This document shows positions 7,326 through 14,913 of a stretch of DNA of 15,093 nucleotides, one piece after another. Numbering within the stretch: the stretch's first letter is position 1; each line of letters starts with the position of its first letter. The position numbers were made by a program, and so were the translations under genes. This stretch comes from an uncultured Collinsella sp. (GTDB taxonomy: Bacteria > Actinomycetota > Coriobacteriia > Coriobacteriales > Coriobacteriaceae): positions 1 through 15,093 of the forward strand of contig CABUVH010000030.1 of the NCBI GenBank assembly GCA_902494935.1, written 5' to 3'. Under the pieces are notes generated by a model that did not search any database, was not told the DNA's origin, and worked only from the letters and a program-made list of their open reading frames with translations.

Positions 7326-7365
7326 CGCGCTCCCCTCCCGCAGGCTCTCGTGCTCGTACCGTGTC

Positions 7366-7395
7366 ATTCTATCCCACGGGTTGGTCCCACGCCAA
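7366..7395 (-). promoter_or_regulatory. Candidate holA promoter
   Basis: The minus strand has TTGGCG (7395-7390), an 18-base spacer and TAGAAT (7371-7366), a five-of-six -10 match. It sits in the 78-base gap after comEC and gives a leader of about 35 bases. An inverted repeat, GTTGG with CCAAC, overlaps the -35 side; it has no T-run and is not a terminator. No separate terminator for comEC is visible. Confidence 0.5.
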
Positions 7396-7403
7396 CGGCA
7401 GTA

Positions 7404-9707
7404 TCAAGGTCGCTGACATCGCATGGCAAAACCGGTTGCAGTCGGCGAGACAGTGATATCTCCCTGTTCGATGGTGCATGCGAACGCGCCACCCGCATCG
7501 CGAACGGCATCGATGCAGGCATCGGATGGATGACCGTAGCGGTTGCCCTCGCCCGCACTCGCGATAGAGAGCTCGGGCTTAAGCGTTTCCAGTAGGTCAG
7601 TGTCGACGGAAACTTTTGAGCCGTGATGCCCCAGCTTGAGCACATCGATATCGCCCACCGCCTGCACAAACTCGCACTCCTGATCGAGCTCGGCATCACC
7701 GGTGAGGAGCACGCGCAGGCTCTTGCCTTCCTGAGCATAGGAGAGCAGCAAGACAAGCGAGTCCTCATTGCCCTCGCCATCCACCGTGTCAAACGGCCAT
7801 ATCACACGAGCCCGAAATGCGCCGATATCGAACGTGTCTCCGCGGGCCACCTGCCGATACGTAACGCCGGGGCGATTCAGAACCTCAGCAGGCGCGCCTT
7901 CTAGCGCATCGGCCGCGACCGCAATGGTTCCAACCGAAAACTGATCGAGCACATCGGGAAGACCACCCCAATGGTCTTCGTCCCAATGCGTCACGAAGAC
8001 GGCATCGATATGGTGGACATTGTTGCGAACCAACGCCGACACCACGCGCTCATCGAGCCCACAGTCGACGAGCGCCACAGTGCCACCCTGACGAACCAGA
8101 ATCGCATCGGCCTGGCCAACATCGAGGACCGTTACCGAAGGCGGTGCGCATCGATCCCAATAGACATACGGAACACCCGCTGCAAGCATCAAACACAACA
8201 GCCCCACTGCCATGGGCCGTGCGCAGGGGCGTGGCCACCAGACCAAGAGGACGGTCAGCGTAAACGGCACCACGTATACCAAGGGTGTACCGGGCGGCAC
8301 GCTTACGGATGCGCCCGGAACGGCAGCAAAGAGCTGCTCAAAGAACAGGGCGCAGCGAGCGACAATCATGGGCACCACGAGCGCCCCGTGACGCAACAGC
8401 GGCACAAGCGAGCAGGGCACCAGCACAATCGATATAGCGAGCAGCACGCTTATCACCGGACCGATCACGGCATTTGCGAGCGGGGCAATGAGCGAAAACG
8501 TCTCAAATGCGGGAATCGTAACGGGAAGTGTCGCCAGCTGCGAGCACAGCGTGACAGACAAAATACTGGCGACGCCCGATGGCACACCCAACTCGCCCAA
8601 GGCGTAGGTGGCGTAGGGGCAAAAACAAAGGATGGCAAAAACACTGGCGCACGATAGCTGAAAACCCATTTCGAACAATACCGTCGGCCGCAGCAACACA
8701 AAAATTGCCATGGTCAAAAAAAGAGCCGAGAGGCCATGCCGACGACGTCCGGCGCCGTTGGCGACAAGCGTCACCGCCACCATACAGCACGCGCGCACGG
8801 CCGAGGGCGAGGCGCCCGTAAAGACGGTATAGGCAGCGAGGGCCAGCACCAGCAACCCCCGCTGCAGCCCACGAGAGAGACGCGTCTTTTGCAGGGCGCT
8901 CTCAATCACAAACCCCACGATGGCAAGATGACTGCCCGAAACGGCGATAAGATGTGCGGTGCCCGTTACCGAAAACCAATCGCCCGCCGGCAGGGCACGC
9001 AGCTCGGCCGAGCGTCCGCAGACAACGCCGGCAATAAGCGAGCGCGCTGGATCGGTCGCGGGCGCGATAAGGGCAAGGAGCTCGTTTCGAAGCCAAAGCA
9101 ACGGCCCCGGAGAACCCTCGTCGACCGATACCAACCGGACGACTTTAACCTTTCGAAGCTCGCCCCGAAGCACGCGTGAGCGCCCATACGCATCATTCTC
9201 AAACCGCGAAATTCGACCGATAGCACGTACATGCGAACCGGCGTCGAGTTCATGATCACACGACAGCCGTACCTGACCCAAGCGCTTTTCGCCCGCATAC
9301 GCATCGCAGGTATAGGAGTACGAACCGTCATTGATGGACGGATCGCCCTGCACATAAAATTCGAGACTGCTCGCAGCCCGATTATCCAATGCCCTCGAAG
9401 CGCGCAGCGCCCCTATCGCCCAACCAGCGGACACGACCGCCCCCGCCACGAGGCCGAGAGCCGCGGCATACAGCCATCGCTTCCATCGCACAAGACGCAT
9501 GCAGGACCGAGCCAATACGATGCACGCCGCAGCCGCAACGGGAATGGCCATAAGCAATATAACGGGCGCTGCCCGCTCTCCCAGCAGCACATCGGCTGCC
9601 ACGTTAAGCACCAAGCCACAGCTCGCACACAAACCGGCACAAAGTACCATCGTCCACGGCATCAAGGGCCGCGGTGGCATCACATGCTCGCGCTCGGTCG
9701 CACTCAT
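7404..9707 (-). CDS. comEC: ComEC/Rec2-type DNA-uptake channel protein
   Basis: Inner-membrane channel that carries single-stranded DNA into the cytoplasm during natural transformation. The 767-residue protein has two or three N-terminal membrane segments (about 18-40, 46-66, 79-100) and a soluble OB-like part (about 110-195). The polytopic Competence domain follows (about 220-510), with family motifs GTAHLIAVSGSH near 249-260 and TGASPSAVRA near 297-306. The C-terminal metallo-beta-lactamase-like domain (about 524-767) starts VTVLDVGQADAILV. It carries THWDEDHWGG (His574, Asp576, Asp578, His579), LLTGDAE and LKLGHHGSK. The domain looks catalytically complete, so it may degrade the non-transported strand. 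The ATG at 9705-9707 overlaps the comEA stop as ATGA, which suggests coupling. An ATG four codons upstream (9717-9719) and one nine codons downstream are alternatives. Full length with no frameshift suggests a working gene. Confidence 0.95.
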   Translation of the reverse strand: MSATEREHVMPPRPLMPWTMVLCAGLCASCGLVLNVAADVLLGERAAPVILLMAIPVAAAACIVLARSCMRLVRWKRWLYAAALGLVAGAVVSAGWAIGALRASRALDNRAASSLEFYVQGDPSINDGSYSYTCDAYAGEKRLGQVRLSCDHELDAGSHVRAIGRISRFENDAYGRSRVLRGELRKVKVVRLVSVDEGSPGPLLWLRNELLALIAPATDPARSLIAGVVCGRSAELRALPAGDWFSVTGTAHLIAVSGSHLAIVGFVIESALQKTRLSRGLQRGLLVLALAAYTVFTGASPSAVRACCMVAVTLVANGAGRRRHGLSALFLTMAIFVLLRPTVLFEMGFQLSCASVFAILCFCPYATYALGELGVPSGVASILSVTLCSQLATLPVTIPAFETFSLIAPLANAVIGPVISVLLAISIVLVPCSLVPLLRHGALVVPMIVARCALFFEQLFAAVPGASVSVPPGTPLVYVVPFTLTVLLVWWPRPCARPMAVGLLCLMLAAGVPYVYWDRCAPPSVTVLDVGQADAILVRQGGTVALVDCGLDERVVSALVRNNVHHIDAVFVTHWDEDHWGGLPDVLDQFSVGTIAVAADALEGAPAEVLNRPGVTYRQVARGDTFDIGAFRARVIWPFDTVDGEGNEDSLVLLLSYAQEGKSLRVLLTGDAELDQECEFVQAVGDIDVLKLGHHGSKVSVDTDLLETLKPELSIASAGEGNRYGHPSDACIDAVRDAGGAFACTIEQGDITVSPTATGFAMRCQRP

Positions 9708-10414
9708 ACGCAGATGCAATCTTTGATTTTGGCGAGCTTCTTCTCACCGATCCCCGATACGCGCATAAGGTCATCAACCGAGGCAAAGGCCCCGTTTTGC
9801 GTCCGTTCGTCGATAATTGACTGGGCCATAGAAGGCCCGATGCCCGAAAGCGTCTGCAGCTCCGCCGCACTTGCCGTATTGATGTTCACGAGCCCCGACG
9901 AAGACCCCGCACCAGGAGTCGTGGCAGCACCGCTTTCGGCCCCGCCGACCGCCACAGCCGCTTGTTGCTCCCCCACCGTCGGCACATAGATCTTTTGACC
10001 ATCTGTGATCTTGGACGCACGATTAAGCCCTGTCACATCCGCCTCGGCCGTAAGCCCTCCGGCAGCATCGATTGCCTGGGATACCCGCGCTCCGCCTTTG
10101 AGCCGGTACACGCCAGGCCTCACAACGGCGCCATCCACATCGACGTACACCTCGGCGGCAGAAGAACTCTTGGCAGACGACTCATCGGCATCATCAGGTG
10201 ACACATCCCCGTCCCCTCGCACATCCGAGGCGCCTGCCTCGTCACTACGCTCAAACGACACGTTGCTGGAATGGCCACCAAAATTTGCCATCGCCAGGCC
10301 ACTCGCAGCGGCAATGGCAACCAGAATCGCCACGACCACCGCCTTATGGCCGAGCAGCTTTTCTGCCCAGCGGTCCATCCGTTTAACCCGTTCATGTTGC
10401 TCGCGCTGCGCCAT
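9704..10414 (-). CDS. comEA: ComEA-type DNA-binding competence protein
   Basis: Membrane-anchored receptor that binds double-stranded DNA outside the cell and passes it to ComEC. The 236 residues comprise a short basic cytoplasmic tail and one membrane helix at about 24-44. An acidic, serine-rich linker follows (about 50-86). Next are a SLBB-like domain (about 88-146, VYVDVDGAVVRPGVYRL and KIYVPT) and an Ala/Gly-rich spacer. A C-terminal pair of helix-hairpin-helix motifs ends the protein (about 175-234, LVNINTASAAELQTLSGIG and RVSGIGEKKLAKIK). I chose the ATG at 10412-10414 because GGAGG lies eight bases upstream. A longer in-frame start at 10477 adds 21 residues and has no such site. It overlaps comEC by four bases. 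Together the two genes are the minimal uptake core; pilus genes are not in the window. Confidence 0.94.
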   Translation of the reverse strand: MAQREQHERVKRMDRWAEKLLGHKAVVVAILVAIAAASGLAMANFGGHSSNVSFERSDEAGASDVRGDGDVSPDDADESSAKSSSAAEVYVDVDGAVVRPGVYRLKGGARVSQAIDAAGGLTAEADVTGLNRASKITDGQKIYVPTVGEQQAAVAVGGAESGAATTPGAGSSSGLVNINTASAAELQTLSGIGPSMAQSIIDERTQNGAFASVDDLMRVSGIGEKKLAKIKDCICV

Positions 10415-10493
10415 AGCAAACACCTCCCAACACCATCGTGTCAGGAAACGAGCGCCGCAGACTCCGCACGCCCACACCAGTTTCCACGGTCAA

Positions 10494-10511
10494 ACCAAAA
10501 GCTGACCAAAA
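10494..10511 (-). repeat. Pair of TTTTGGT direct repeats upstream of comEA
   Basis: On the minus strand TTTTGGT occurs twice (10511-10505 and 10500-10494), with starts 11 bases apart, about one helical turn. The pair lies 80 bases before the comEA start in a gap with no other clear signal; I could not find a convincing -35/-10 pair there. It could be a regulator site or chance. Confidence 0.35.
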
Positions 10512-10584
10512 CCTTGCTGAAAAGTGTCCATTTATTCAGGCAGACGTCGACAGATGAACCGTTTGTCGCCTAATGCCCAGATAG

Positions 10585-10618
10585 AAAAAGACCGACGATG
10601 CAAAATCACCGCCGGTCT
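10585..10618 (-). terminator. Rho-independent terminator after thiI
   Basis: A 12-bp stem (10589-10600 with 10607-10618, including two G-U pairs on the RNA) has a 6-base loop. It is followed on the minus strand by five T residues (10589-10585). It begins 11 bases after the thiI stop and closes the mihF-gmk-rpoZ-thiI unit before comEA. Confidence 0.9.
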
Positions 10619-10628
10619 ATACACAATA

Positions 10629-11873
10629 TTATTCGTGATCTTGGTAAATCTCACGTGGAGCGAGCTCGGAATGTTTGCGTTTTAAGGTCTTAGGGGCCTT
10701 ATACGTGTTGCTCTCGAAGTCGATATACTCGGTCTGTTTGAGCAAACGCTCAATCATCTCCTCGTGATCGAACAGCTCCCACGCCTCATGCACGGCATCG
10801 AGTTTAGCGTGCGTCTCGGGACGGCGCGGCATAAACAGCGTGCAGCAATCGGGAGCAGCCTCGGTCGAGATATCAAACGTGCCGATCTCCTGGGCACGCG
10901 CGATGATCTCCTGCTTATCAGAACCAATGAGCGGACGGAACACGGGAATCTTCACGGCCTCGTTGACGGCCATGATGTTCTCAAGCGTCTGGGAGGCAAC
11001 CTGACCAAGCGACTCGCCCGTCACAATGGCCTTGGCGCCCTCGATATGCGCGATGCGCTCGGCAACCGAATACATAATGCGGCGATACATGATCACACGC
11101 AGGTTGCTGGGGCAGGTGACCGAAATCTCACGCTGGCAGTCGCCAAACGGCACCACATACAGGCGGCCGATCTGGACACCCGGCTCAAGCGCACGGATGA
11201 TGTCCTGCACCAAATACTCGCTCGTATCGGGTGTCTGCGGACGACCGGAGAAATGTACCGGCACGCACACCGCGCCGCGACGCGCGAGCATCCAGGTCGC
11301 CACCGGGGAATCGATACCCGACGACAGCAGCGTCACGACCTTGCCGGCAGACCCCACCGGAAGGCCACCCACACCGCGCTCAGAGCGCGCATACACATAG
11401 ACGCTACCCTGGACCACCAGCACGTGCACCATCGCGTCGGGGTCGTGCATCTGGACCTTTTTATCGGGAAACGCTTCGCACAGCACCTCGCCTACCTGCC
11501 GATTGATATCAATCGAGGTGAGCTCATAGTCGGTGTTCGAACGCTTGGCGTGAACCTTAAACGACTCGAAGGGACCAAACTCGCGCAGCGCCTTCACGGC
11601 GGCGGCGCAGTACTCCTGCGGGTCGCGGTTCGTGTGATATGCCAGGGACACGCGGGCAACGCCGGGGACGGTGCGAATGACACGCGCCGCCTCGTCGGCC
11701 TGATGCTCGTTAAAGGTCACGAGGATATAACCGGAAATTCGAGACACGGCATTCACGGAAAAGGCGGCCAAGGCCGCCTTGATGTTATCCATGAGGATAT
11801 GCTCAAAATGTGCGCGGTTCTTGCCCTTCAGTCCAACCTCGTGATAGTGGACCAGGCAGACGCGGGCTGCCAT
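10629..11873 (-). CDS. thiI: ThiI, tRNA 4-thiouridine synthase
   Basis: ATP-dependent enzyme that adenylates U8 of tRNA and replaces its oxygen with sulfur. In many bacteria it also serves thiazole synthesis. The 414 residues comprise an N-terminal ferredoxin-like and THUMP region (about 1-165) opening ARVCLVHYHEVGLKGKNR. The PP-loop ATPase domain has SSGIDSP at 184-190 and the family segment VTGESLGQVASQTLENI at 284-300. The conserved cysteine near 344 is present as the doublet Cys343-Cys344 (PDCCTLFMPRRPETH). There is no C-terminal rhodanese domain, as in shorter ThiI proteins such as that of Bacillus; sulfur would then come directly from a cysteine desulfurase, not seen here. The ATG at 11871-11873 directly abuts the rpoZ TAA. 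There is no strong ribosome site, so coupling to rpoZ is likely. Confidence 0.95.
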   Translation of the reverse strand: MAARVCLVHYHEVGLKGKNRAHFEHILMDNIKAALAAFSVNAVSRISGYILVTFNEHQADEAARVIRTVPGVARVSLAYHTNRDPQEYCAAAVKALREFGPFESFKVHAKRSNTDYELTSIDINRQVGEVLCEAFPDKKVQMHDPDAMVHVLVVQGSVYVYARSERGVGGLPVGSAGKVVTLLSSGIDSPVATWMLARRGAVCVPVHFSGRPQTPDTSEYLVQDIIRALEPGVQIGRLYVVPFGDCQREISVTCPSNLRVIMYRRIMYSVAERIAHIEGAKAIVTGESLGQVASQTLENIMAVNEAVKIPVFRPLIGSDKQEIIARAQEIGTFDISTEAAPDCCTLFMPRRPETHAKLDAVHEAWELFDHEEMIERLLKQTEYIDFESNTYKAPKTLKRKHSELAPREIYQDHE

Positions 11874-12155
11874 TTAGGCTTCAGCAACCTTGTGGCCGAG
11901 CGCCTTCTCGTAACGGGCCTCGTCGTAGGAGATATCGCCGTCGACAATCTCGTCCATAGCCATCGAGATGGTATCGGCGCCGGAGAGCGCAATGGTGATG
12001 TCGTCGACATCCTGGACGGCGAGCACACGGTTGTGCTGGCCACGCAGCATGCTGTTAATGTCGCAGGCGCGCTTAGAGGCAAGCGAGGCGAGCAGGAAGC
12101 GGTTGTGATCGGTCTTCTCCAGAAGATCGTCAATGCAAGGCTTTACAACGGACAC
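11874..12155 (-). CDS. rpoZ: RNA polymerase omega subunit
   Basis: Small subunit that helps fold and assemble the beta-prime subunit of RNA polymerase. The 93-residue product has the RpoZ core: PCIDDLLEKTDHNRFLLASL, SKRACDINSM, then a conserved acidic helix ending DEIVDGDISYDEA. The start is the GTG at 12153-12155. GAGG lies only about three bases upstream and AAAGGA about ten, the latter being the better ribosome site. It lies five bases after the gmk stop and directly abuts thiI. The gmk-rpoZ pairing is conserved across many bacteria and supports the call for such a small protein. Confidence 0.93.
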   Translation of the reverse strand: MSVVKPCIDDLLEKTDHNRFLLASLASKRACDINSMLRGQHNRVLAVQDVDDITIALSGADTISMAMDEIVDGDISYDEARYEKALGHKVAEA

Positions 12156-12160
12156 GGACC

Positions 12161-12730
12161 TCAGATCCTTTCATGCATATCGAGAACGCGAACGAGCTCA
12201 TCGGTCGCGCGGTCGAGATCGTCATTCACCACGACGTCGTCGTAGCGGTCGGCAAGGGCAAGTTCATCGGCGGCGTTTGCCATACGCAGCTCAATCGTCT
12301 CGGGCGTCTCGGTACCGCGACCGACCAGGCGATCGCGAAGCACCTCGAGCGAAGGCGGCTTGATAAAGATCAACACGGCCTCGGGGAAACGCTCCTTGAC
12401 CTGCAGGGCGCCCTGGACATCAATCTCCAAGATCAGAGACGAGCCAGAGGCGAGCTTGGATGTGACCTCGCTCACCAACGTGCCGTAGCAGTTGCCGTGG
12501 ACCTCAGCCCACTCAACAAACTCACCGTTTGCCACGCGGCGGTCGAACTCCTCGTGCGTCAGGAAAAAGTAGTTGACGCCGTCGACCTCACCTTTGCGTG
12601 GTGCTCGAGTGGTAGCCGAAACCGTCAGGCCCAGGTTCGAGCGACGCTCGCGCACACGAGTGACGAGCGTGCCCTTGCCTGCACCTGACGGTCCAGAAAT
12701 CACAAAGAGCTTTGAATCCTGAGCGCTCAC
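12161..12730 (-). CDS. gmk: Guanylate kinase
   Basis: Converts GMP to GDP with ATP, essential for the GTP pool. The 189 residues contain the P-loop GPSGAGKGT at 13-21. The GMP-binding signature SATTRAPRKGEVDGVNYFF is at 38-56. Family motifs FVEWAEVHGNCYGT, LEIDVQGALQVK and LRDRLVGRGTETPETIELR follow. Length is normal. The start is the GTG at 12728-12730, which directly follows the mihF TAA with no spacer. The next gene, rpoZ, starts five bases after its stop. These tight junctions indicate one transcript with coupled translation. Confidence 0.97.
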   Translation of the reverse strand: MSAQDSKLFVISGPSGAGKGTLVTRVRERRSNLGLTVSATTRAPRKGEVDGVNYFFLTHEEFDRRVANGEFVEWAEVHGNCYGTLVSEVTSKLASGSSLILEIDVQGALQVKERFPEAVLIFIKPPSLEVLRDRLVGRGTETPETIELRMANAADELALADRYDDVVVNDDLDRATDELVRVLDMHERI

Positions 12731-13039
12731 TTATTTGGTCAGCTGCTCGAGGAGCTGCTCGCGCTGACGGACGCCGAGGCCCTGGACGCGACGGGTAGCG
12801 GAGATGCCGAGCTCCTCCATGATCTTGGCGGCCTTGGCCTTGCCATAACCGGGCAGAGACTCGATGAGGGTGGAAACCTTCATGCGGGAAGCGATGGGGT
12901 CATCGGAGTTGAGCACGGACTCGAGGGACTTCTCGCCCTTCTTGATCTGCTCGCGAAGCTCAGCGCGAGCGTGACGTGCGGCGGCAGCCTTCTCAAGAGC
13001 CTGCTTGCGCTGCTCGTCGGTAAGCTGAGGGAGTGCCAT
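12731..13039 (-). CDS. mihF: Actinobacterial integration host factor (mIHF), nucleoid-associated DNA-binding protein
   Basis: DNA-binding protein of the actinobacterial mIHF family, unrelated in fold to the E. coli IHF alpha/beta pair. It bends and compacts DNA and is needed for phage L5 integration in mycobacteria. The 102-residue product has the family opening ALPQLTDEQRKQALEKAAAAR with a basic helix. The DNA-binding core follows as LIESLPGYGKAKAAKIMEEL and SATRRVQGLGVRQREQLLEQL, a helix-two-turn-helix/HhH-like region. I chose the ATG at 13037-13039, with GGAGG five bases upstream. An in-frame TTG four codons earlier overlaps that site. It heads the unit with gmk, rpoZ and thiI. The pyrF-mihF-gmk-rpoZ order is typical of actinobacteria and supports the assignment. 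Confidence 0.94.
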   Translation of the reverse strand: MALPQLTDEQRKQALEKAAAARHARAELREQIKKGEKSLESVLNSDDPIASRMKVSTLIESLPGYGKAKAAKIMEELGISATRRVQGLGVRQREQLLEQLTK

Positions 13040-13083
13040 TCGAACCTCCAAATAGTTGGGTTATATCTGATTCAATAATTGGC

Positions 13084-13092
13084 ATTTTAGCA
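13084..13092 (-). promoter_or_regulatory. Candidate extended -10 promoter of mihF
   Basis: The minus strand reads TGCTAAAAT, an extended -10 (TGn plus a five-of-six TATAAT match). Transcription would start near 13077, about 37 bases before the mihF ATG. A TTGACG lies only five bases upstream and is too close to be its -35. The spacing to the gene is sensible, and the element lies on the gene side of the palindrome at 13177-13234. Confidence 0.45.
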
Positions 13093-13141
13093 CGTCAAAC
13101 GCACTAAATGCCCAATCGACGGCTCCATAGGTTAGACGATA

Positions 13142-13234
13142 CCTGCGAAAAGTGCAATATACGGAGGTCAAAGTTAAGCCCCTGACCTGCGATTCCACAC
13201 AAAGGATGGGAAAGTTTTCGCAGGCACAGGGGCT
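13142..13234. repeat. Interrupted palindrome with a third, alternative arm between pyrF and mihF
   Basis: Two arms, 13177-13191 (agcccctg a cctgcg) and 13219-13234 (cgcagg ca caggggct), pair over 8 + 6 bases around a small internal loop and a 27-base end loop. A third copy, cctgcgaaaa at 13142-13151, is a perfect 10-base inverted partner of ttttcgcagg at 13215-13224. The right arm can therefore pair either way. There is no T-run on either strand, so it is not an ordinary terminator, although it may still end pyrF transcripts. The outer ends are flanked by TTA and TAA. Possible roles are a dispersed intergenic repeat, a regulatory RNA structure or an operator. The sequence alone does not decide. 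Confidence 0.6.
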
Positions 13235-13279
13235 AATTTGTGCTAATGAGACCCAAAAGTGGTGACTTGAGGGAATCTA

Positions 13280-13996
13280 TTAGGCGACGTTTTCGACCAG
13301 CTCGGCAACGATGGCGTCAAATGCGGCAACCGGGTCGTCGGCACCGGTGATGGGTCGGCCCACCACGATGTGGCTCGCACCGCGCTCGATAGCCTGGGAG
13401 GGCGTCGCCACGCGGGATTGATCGCCCAAGGCGGCGCCAACCGGACGCACGCCCGGAGTCACGATCAGCGCGTCGGGGCCGAGCAGCTCGCGCATGTCAT
13501 GGGCCTCCATCGGCGAGCACACGATGCCGTCGATGCCGTTGGCCTGGGCAAGCTTTGCCAGGCGGGCAGCCTCCTCGGCCACGGGCGAGACGACGCCGAT
13601 CTCGGCCAGCGAATCCTGATTCATGCTCGTGAGCACGGTGATGGCAACGAGCTTGGCGCGGTCCTCGCGCGCCTCCTCGGCACCCTCACGGCACGCAGCG
13701 AGCATAGCACCTGAGCCCAGACCGTGGACCGAAAGCAGGTCGGCGCCGGCAAGCGAGGCAGAACGGGCGGCACCGCGCACCTGATGCGGAATGTCATGGA
13801 ACTTGAGATCGAGGAAGACCTTAAAGCCCAGGTCCTTGAACGTCTTGACGATCTCGGGACCCTCAGCGTAATAGAGCGTCATGCCAACCTTAAGCCAAGC
13901 GGCGTGACCAGAAAGCTCGTGGGCGAGCTCGAGCGCACGCTCACGGTCACAGTCGAGGGCGACGATAACGCGGTCGCGGGCATCGTTTTCTAGCAT
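13280..13996 (-). CDS. pyrF: Orotidine-5'-phosphate decarboxylase
   Basis: Last step of UMP synthesis: OMP to UMP and carbon dioxide. The 238 residues form the short (group I) type, unlike the longer form in mycobacteria. They begin RVIVALDCDRERAL. The catalytic motif is FLDLKFHDIP, with Asp63, Lys65 and Asp68. It continues with SVHGLGSGAML, ITVLTSMNQDSL, GIVCSPMEA, the phosphate-binding VTPGVRPVG and HIVVGRPIT. The residue after DIPH is Gln, where Thr is usual (DIPxT). The ATG at 13994-13996 overlaps the end of pyrD by seven bases, and AGGTG about seven bases upstream lies inside pyrD. pyrK-pyrD-pyrF thus form one operon. No T-rich terminator follows; only the palindrome described above. Confidence 0.97.
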   Translation of the reverse strand: MLENDARDRVIVALDCDRERALELAHELSGHAAWLKVGMTLYYAEGPEIVKTFKDLGFKVFLDLKFHDIPHQVRGAARSASLAGADLLSVHGLGSGAMLAACREGAEEAREDRAKLVAITVLTSMNQDSLAEIGVVSPVAEEAARLAKLAQANGIDGIVCSPMEAHDMRELLGPDALIVTPGVRPVGAALGDQSRVATPSQAIERGASHIVVGRPITGADDPVAAFDAIVAELVENVA

Positions 13997-14913
13997 TCGA
14001 AAGCACCTACCAGCTCGTTGATGTCCTTCACGCCCTGGGACTCCGCCCAGGCCTCGAGCTCACGAGCGATCTTAATCGAAGCGCACGGATTGACAAAATT
14101 GGCCATGCCGACCGACACGCAGGTGGCGCCGGCCAGGATAAACTCGGCCGCATCTTCGCCCGTCATGACGCCACCGACACCGTTGATGGGGATATCGACG
14201 GCCTGAGCGACCTCCCAGACCATGCGCACGGCGATGTGGTGGCACAGCGGGCCCGAAAGGCCGCCCTTGGGCTTGGCCACGCGGGACTTGCGGGTGTGAA
14301 CGTCGATGGCCATGCCCTGGATAGAGTTGATGACCGAAAGGCCGTCGGCGCCGGCGGCCTCGAGAGCCTTCGCAATCTCGGCGACGTTAACCGGAGCCAT
14401 CTTTACGAACAGCGGCTTATCGGTCACCTTACGGCAGGCAGCCATAACGGCAGAGGCGCCCTCGGGCGAGGAGCCCATGGCGGCACCGCCGGCGGCGATA
14501 TTGGGGCAGCTCACGTTGATCTCGTAGCCGGCAGCCCAGGGGCACAGCTCGACATACATCTCGAGCGCGCGGACAAACTCCTCGACGGAGTGACCGGCGA
14601 CCTGGCAGATGACCTGGCAACCGTCCTTGGAGAGCTGCTCGAGCCACGGACCGGATTCACGGGCAAAGGCAGCCACGCCGGGGTTCTGAAGGCCCACGGA
14701 GTTGATCATGCCGCCCGGGATCTCAGCCATGCGGGGCGCGGGGTTGCCGGGCCAGGGCTCGGCAGCACAACCCTTGGTGGTGATGGCGCCCAGCTGGGAG
14801 ACATCGAAGAAGTTCTGGAACTGCCAACCGTAGCCAAAGGTACCGGCTGCGGTGTTGATGGGGTTTTGCATCTTGACGCCGCCGAAATCGACGGCCATGT
14901 TCACAGTACCCAC
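13990..14913 (-). CDS. pyrD: Dihydroorotate dehydrogenase, class 1B catalytic subunit
   Basis: FMN enzyme that oxidises dihydroorotate to orotate, passing electrons through PyrK to NAD+. The 307 residues show the class 1 barrel: AVDFGGVKMQNPINTAAGTF, GAITTKGC, PRMAEIPGGMINSVGLQNPG. The active-site loop EINVSCPN has Cys136 at the catalytic position (class 1 uses Cys, class 2 Ser). FVKMAPV, GLSVINSIQGMAID, GGLSGP and the FMN-phosphate segment GVGGVMTGEDAAEFILAGA follow. Class 1B is supported by the adjoining pyrK. The start is uncertain. The GTG at 14911-14913 overlaps the pyrK stop as TAGTG and is used here. The ATG at 14896-14898 would shorten the protein by five residues. Neither has a strong ribosome site, so coupling to pyrK is likely. 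Confidence 0.95.
   Translation of the reverse strand: MGTVNMAVDFGGVKMQNPINTAAGTFGYGWQFQNFFDVSQLGAITTKGCAAEPWPGNPAPRMAEIPGGMINSVGLQNPGVAAFARESGPWLEQLSKDGCQVICQVAGHSVEEFVRALEMYVELCPWAAGYEINVSCPNIAAGGAAMGSSPEGASAVMAACRKVTDKPLFVKMAPVNVAEIAKALEAAGADGLSVINSIQGMAIDVHTRKSRVAKPKGGLSGPLCHHIAVRMVWEVAQAVDIPINGVGGVMTGEDAAEFILAGATCVSVGMANFVNPCASIKIARELEAWAESQGVKDINELVGAFEC

Noticed and set aside
10764..12245. 493-residue plus-strand open frame opposite thiI, rpoZ and gmk
   Set aside because: It crosses three well-supported genes on the opposite strand and has a His/Arg/Gly-rich composition typical of a shadow frame.
13142..13234. The repeated cctgcg units as a CRISPR array
   Set aside because: The repeats are only 6-10 bases, partly inverted, with no regular spacers and no cas genes nearby.
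13236..13262. TTAGCAC sequence downstream of pyrF as half of a CIRCE operator
   Set aside because: The matching GAGTGCTAA half is absent at the required nine-base spacing.
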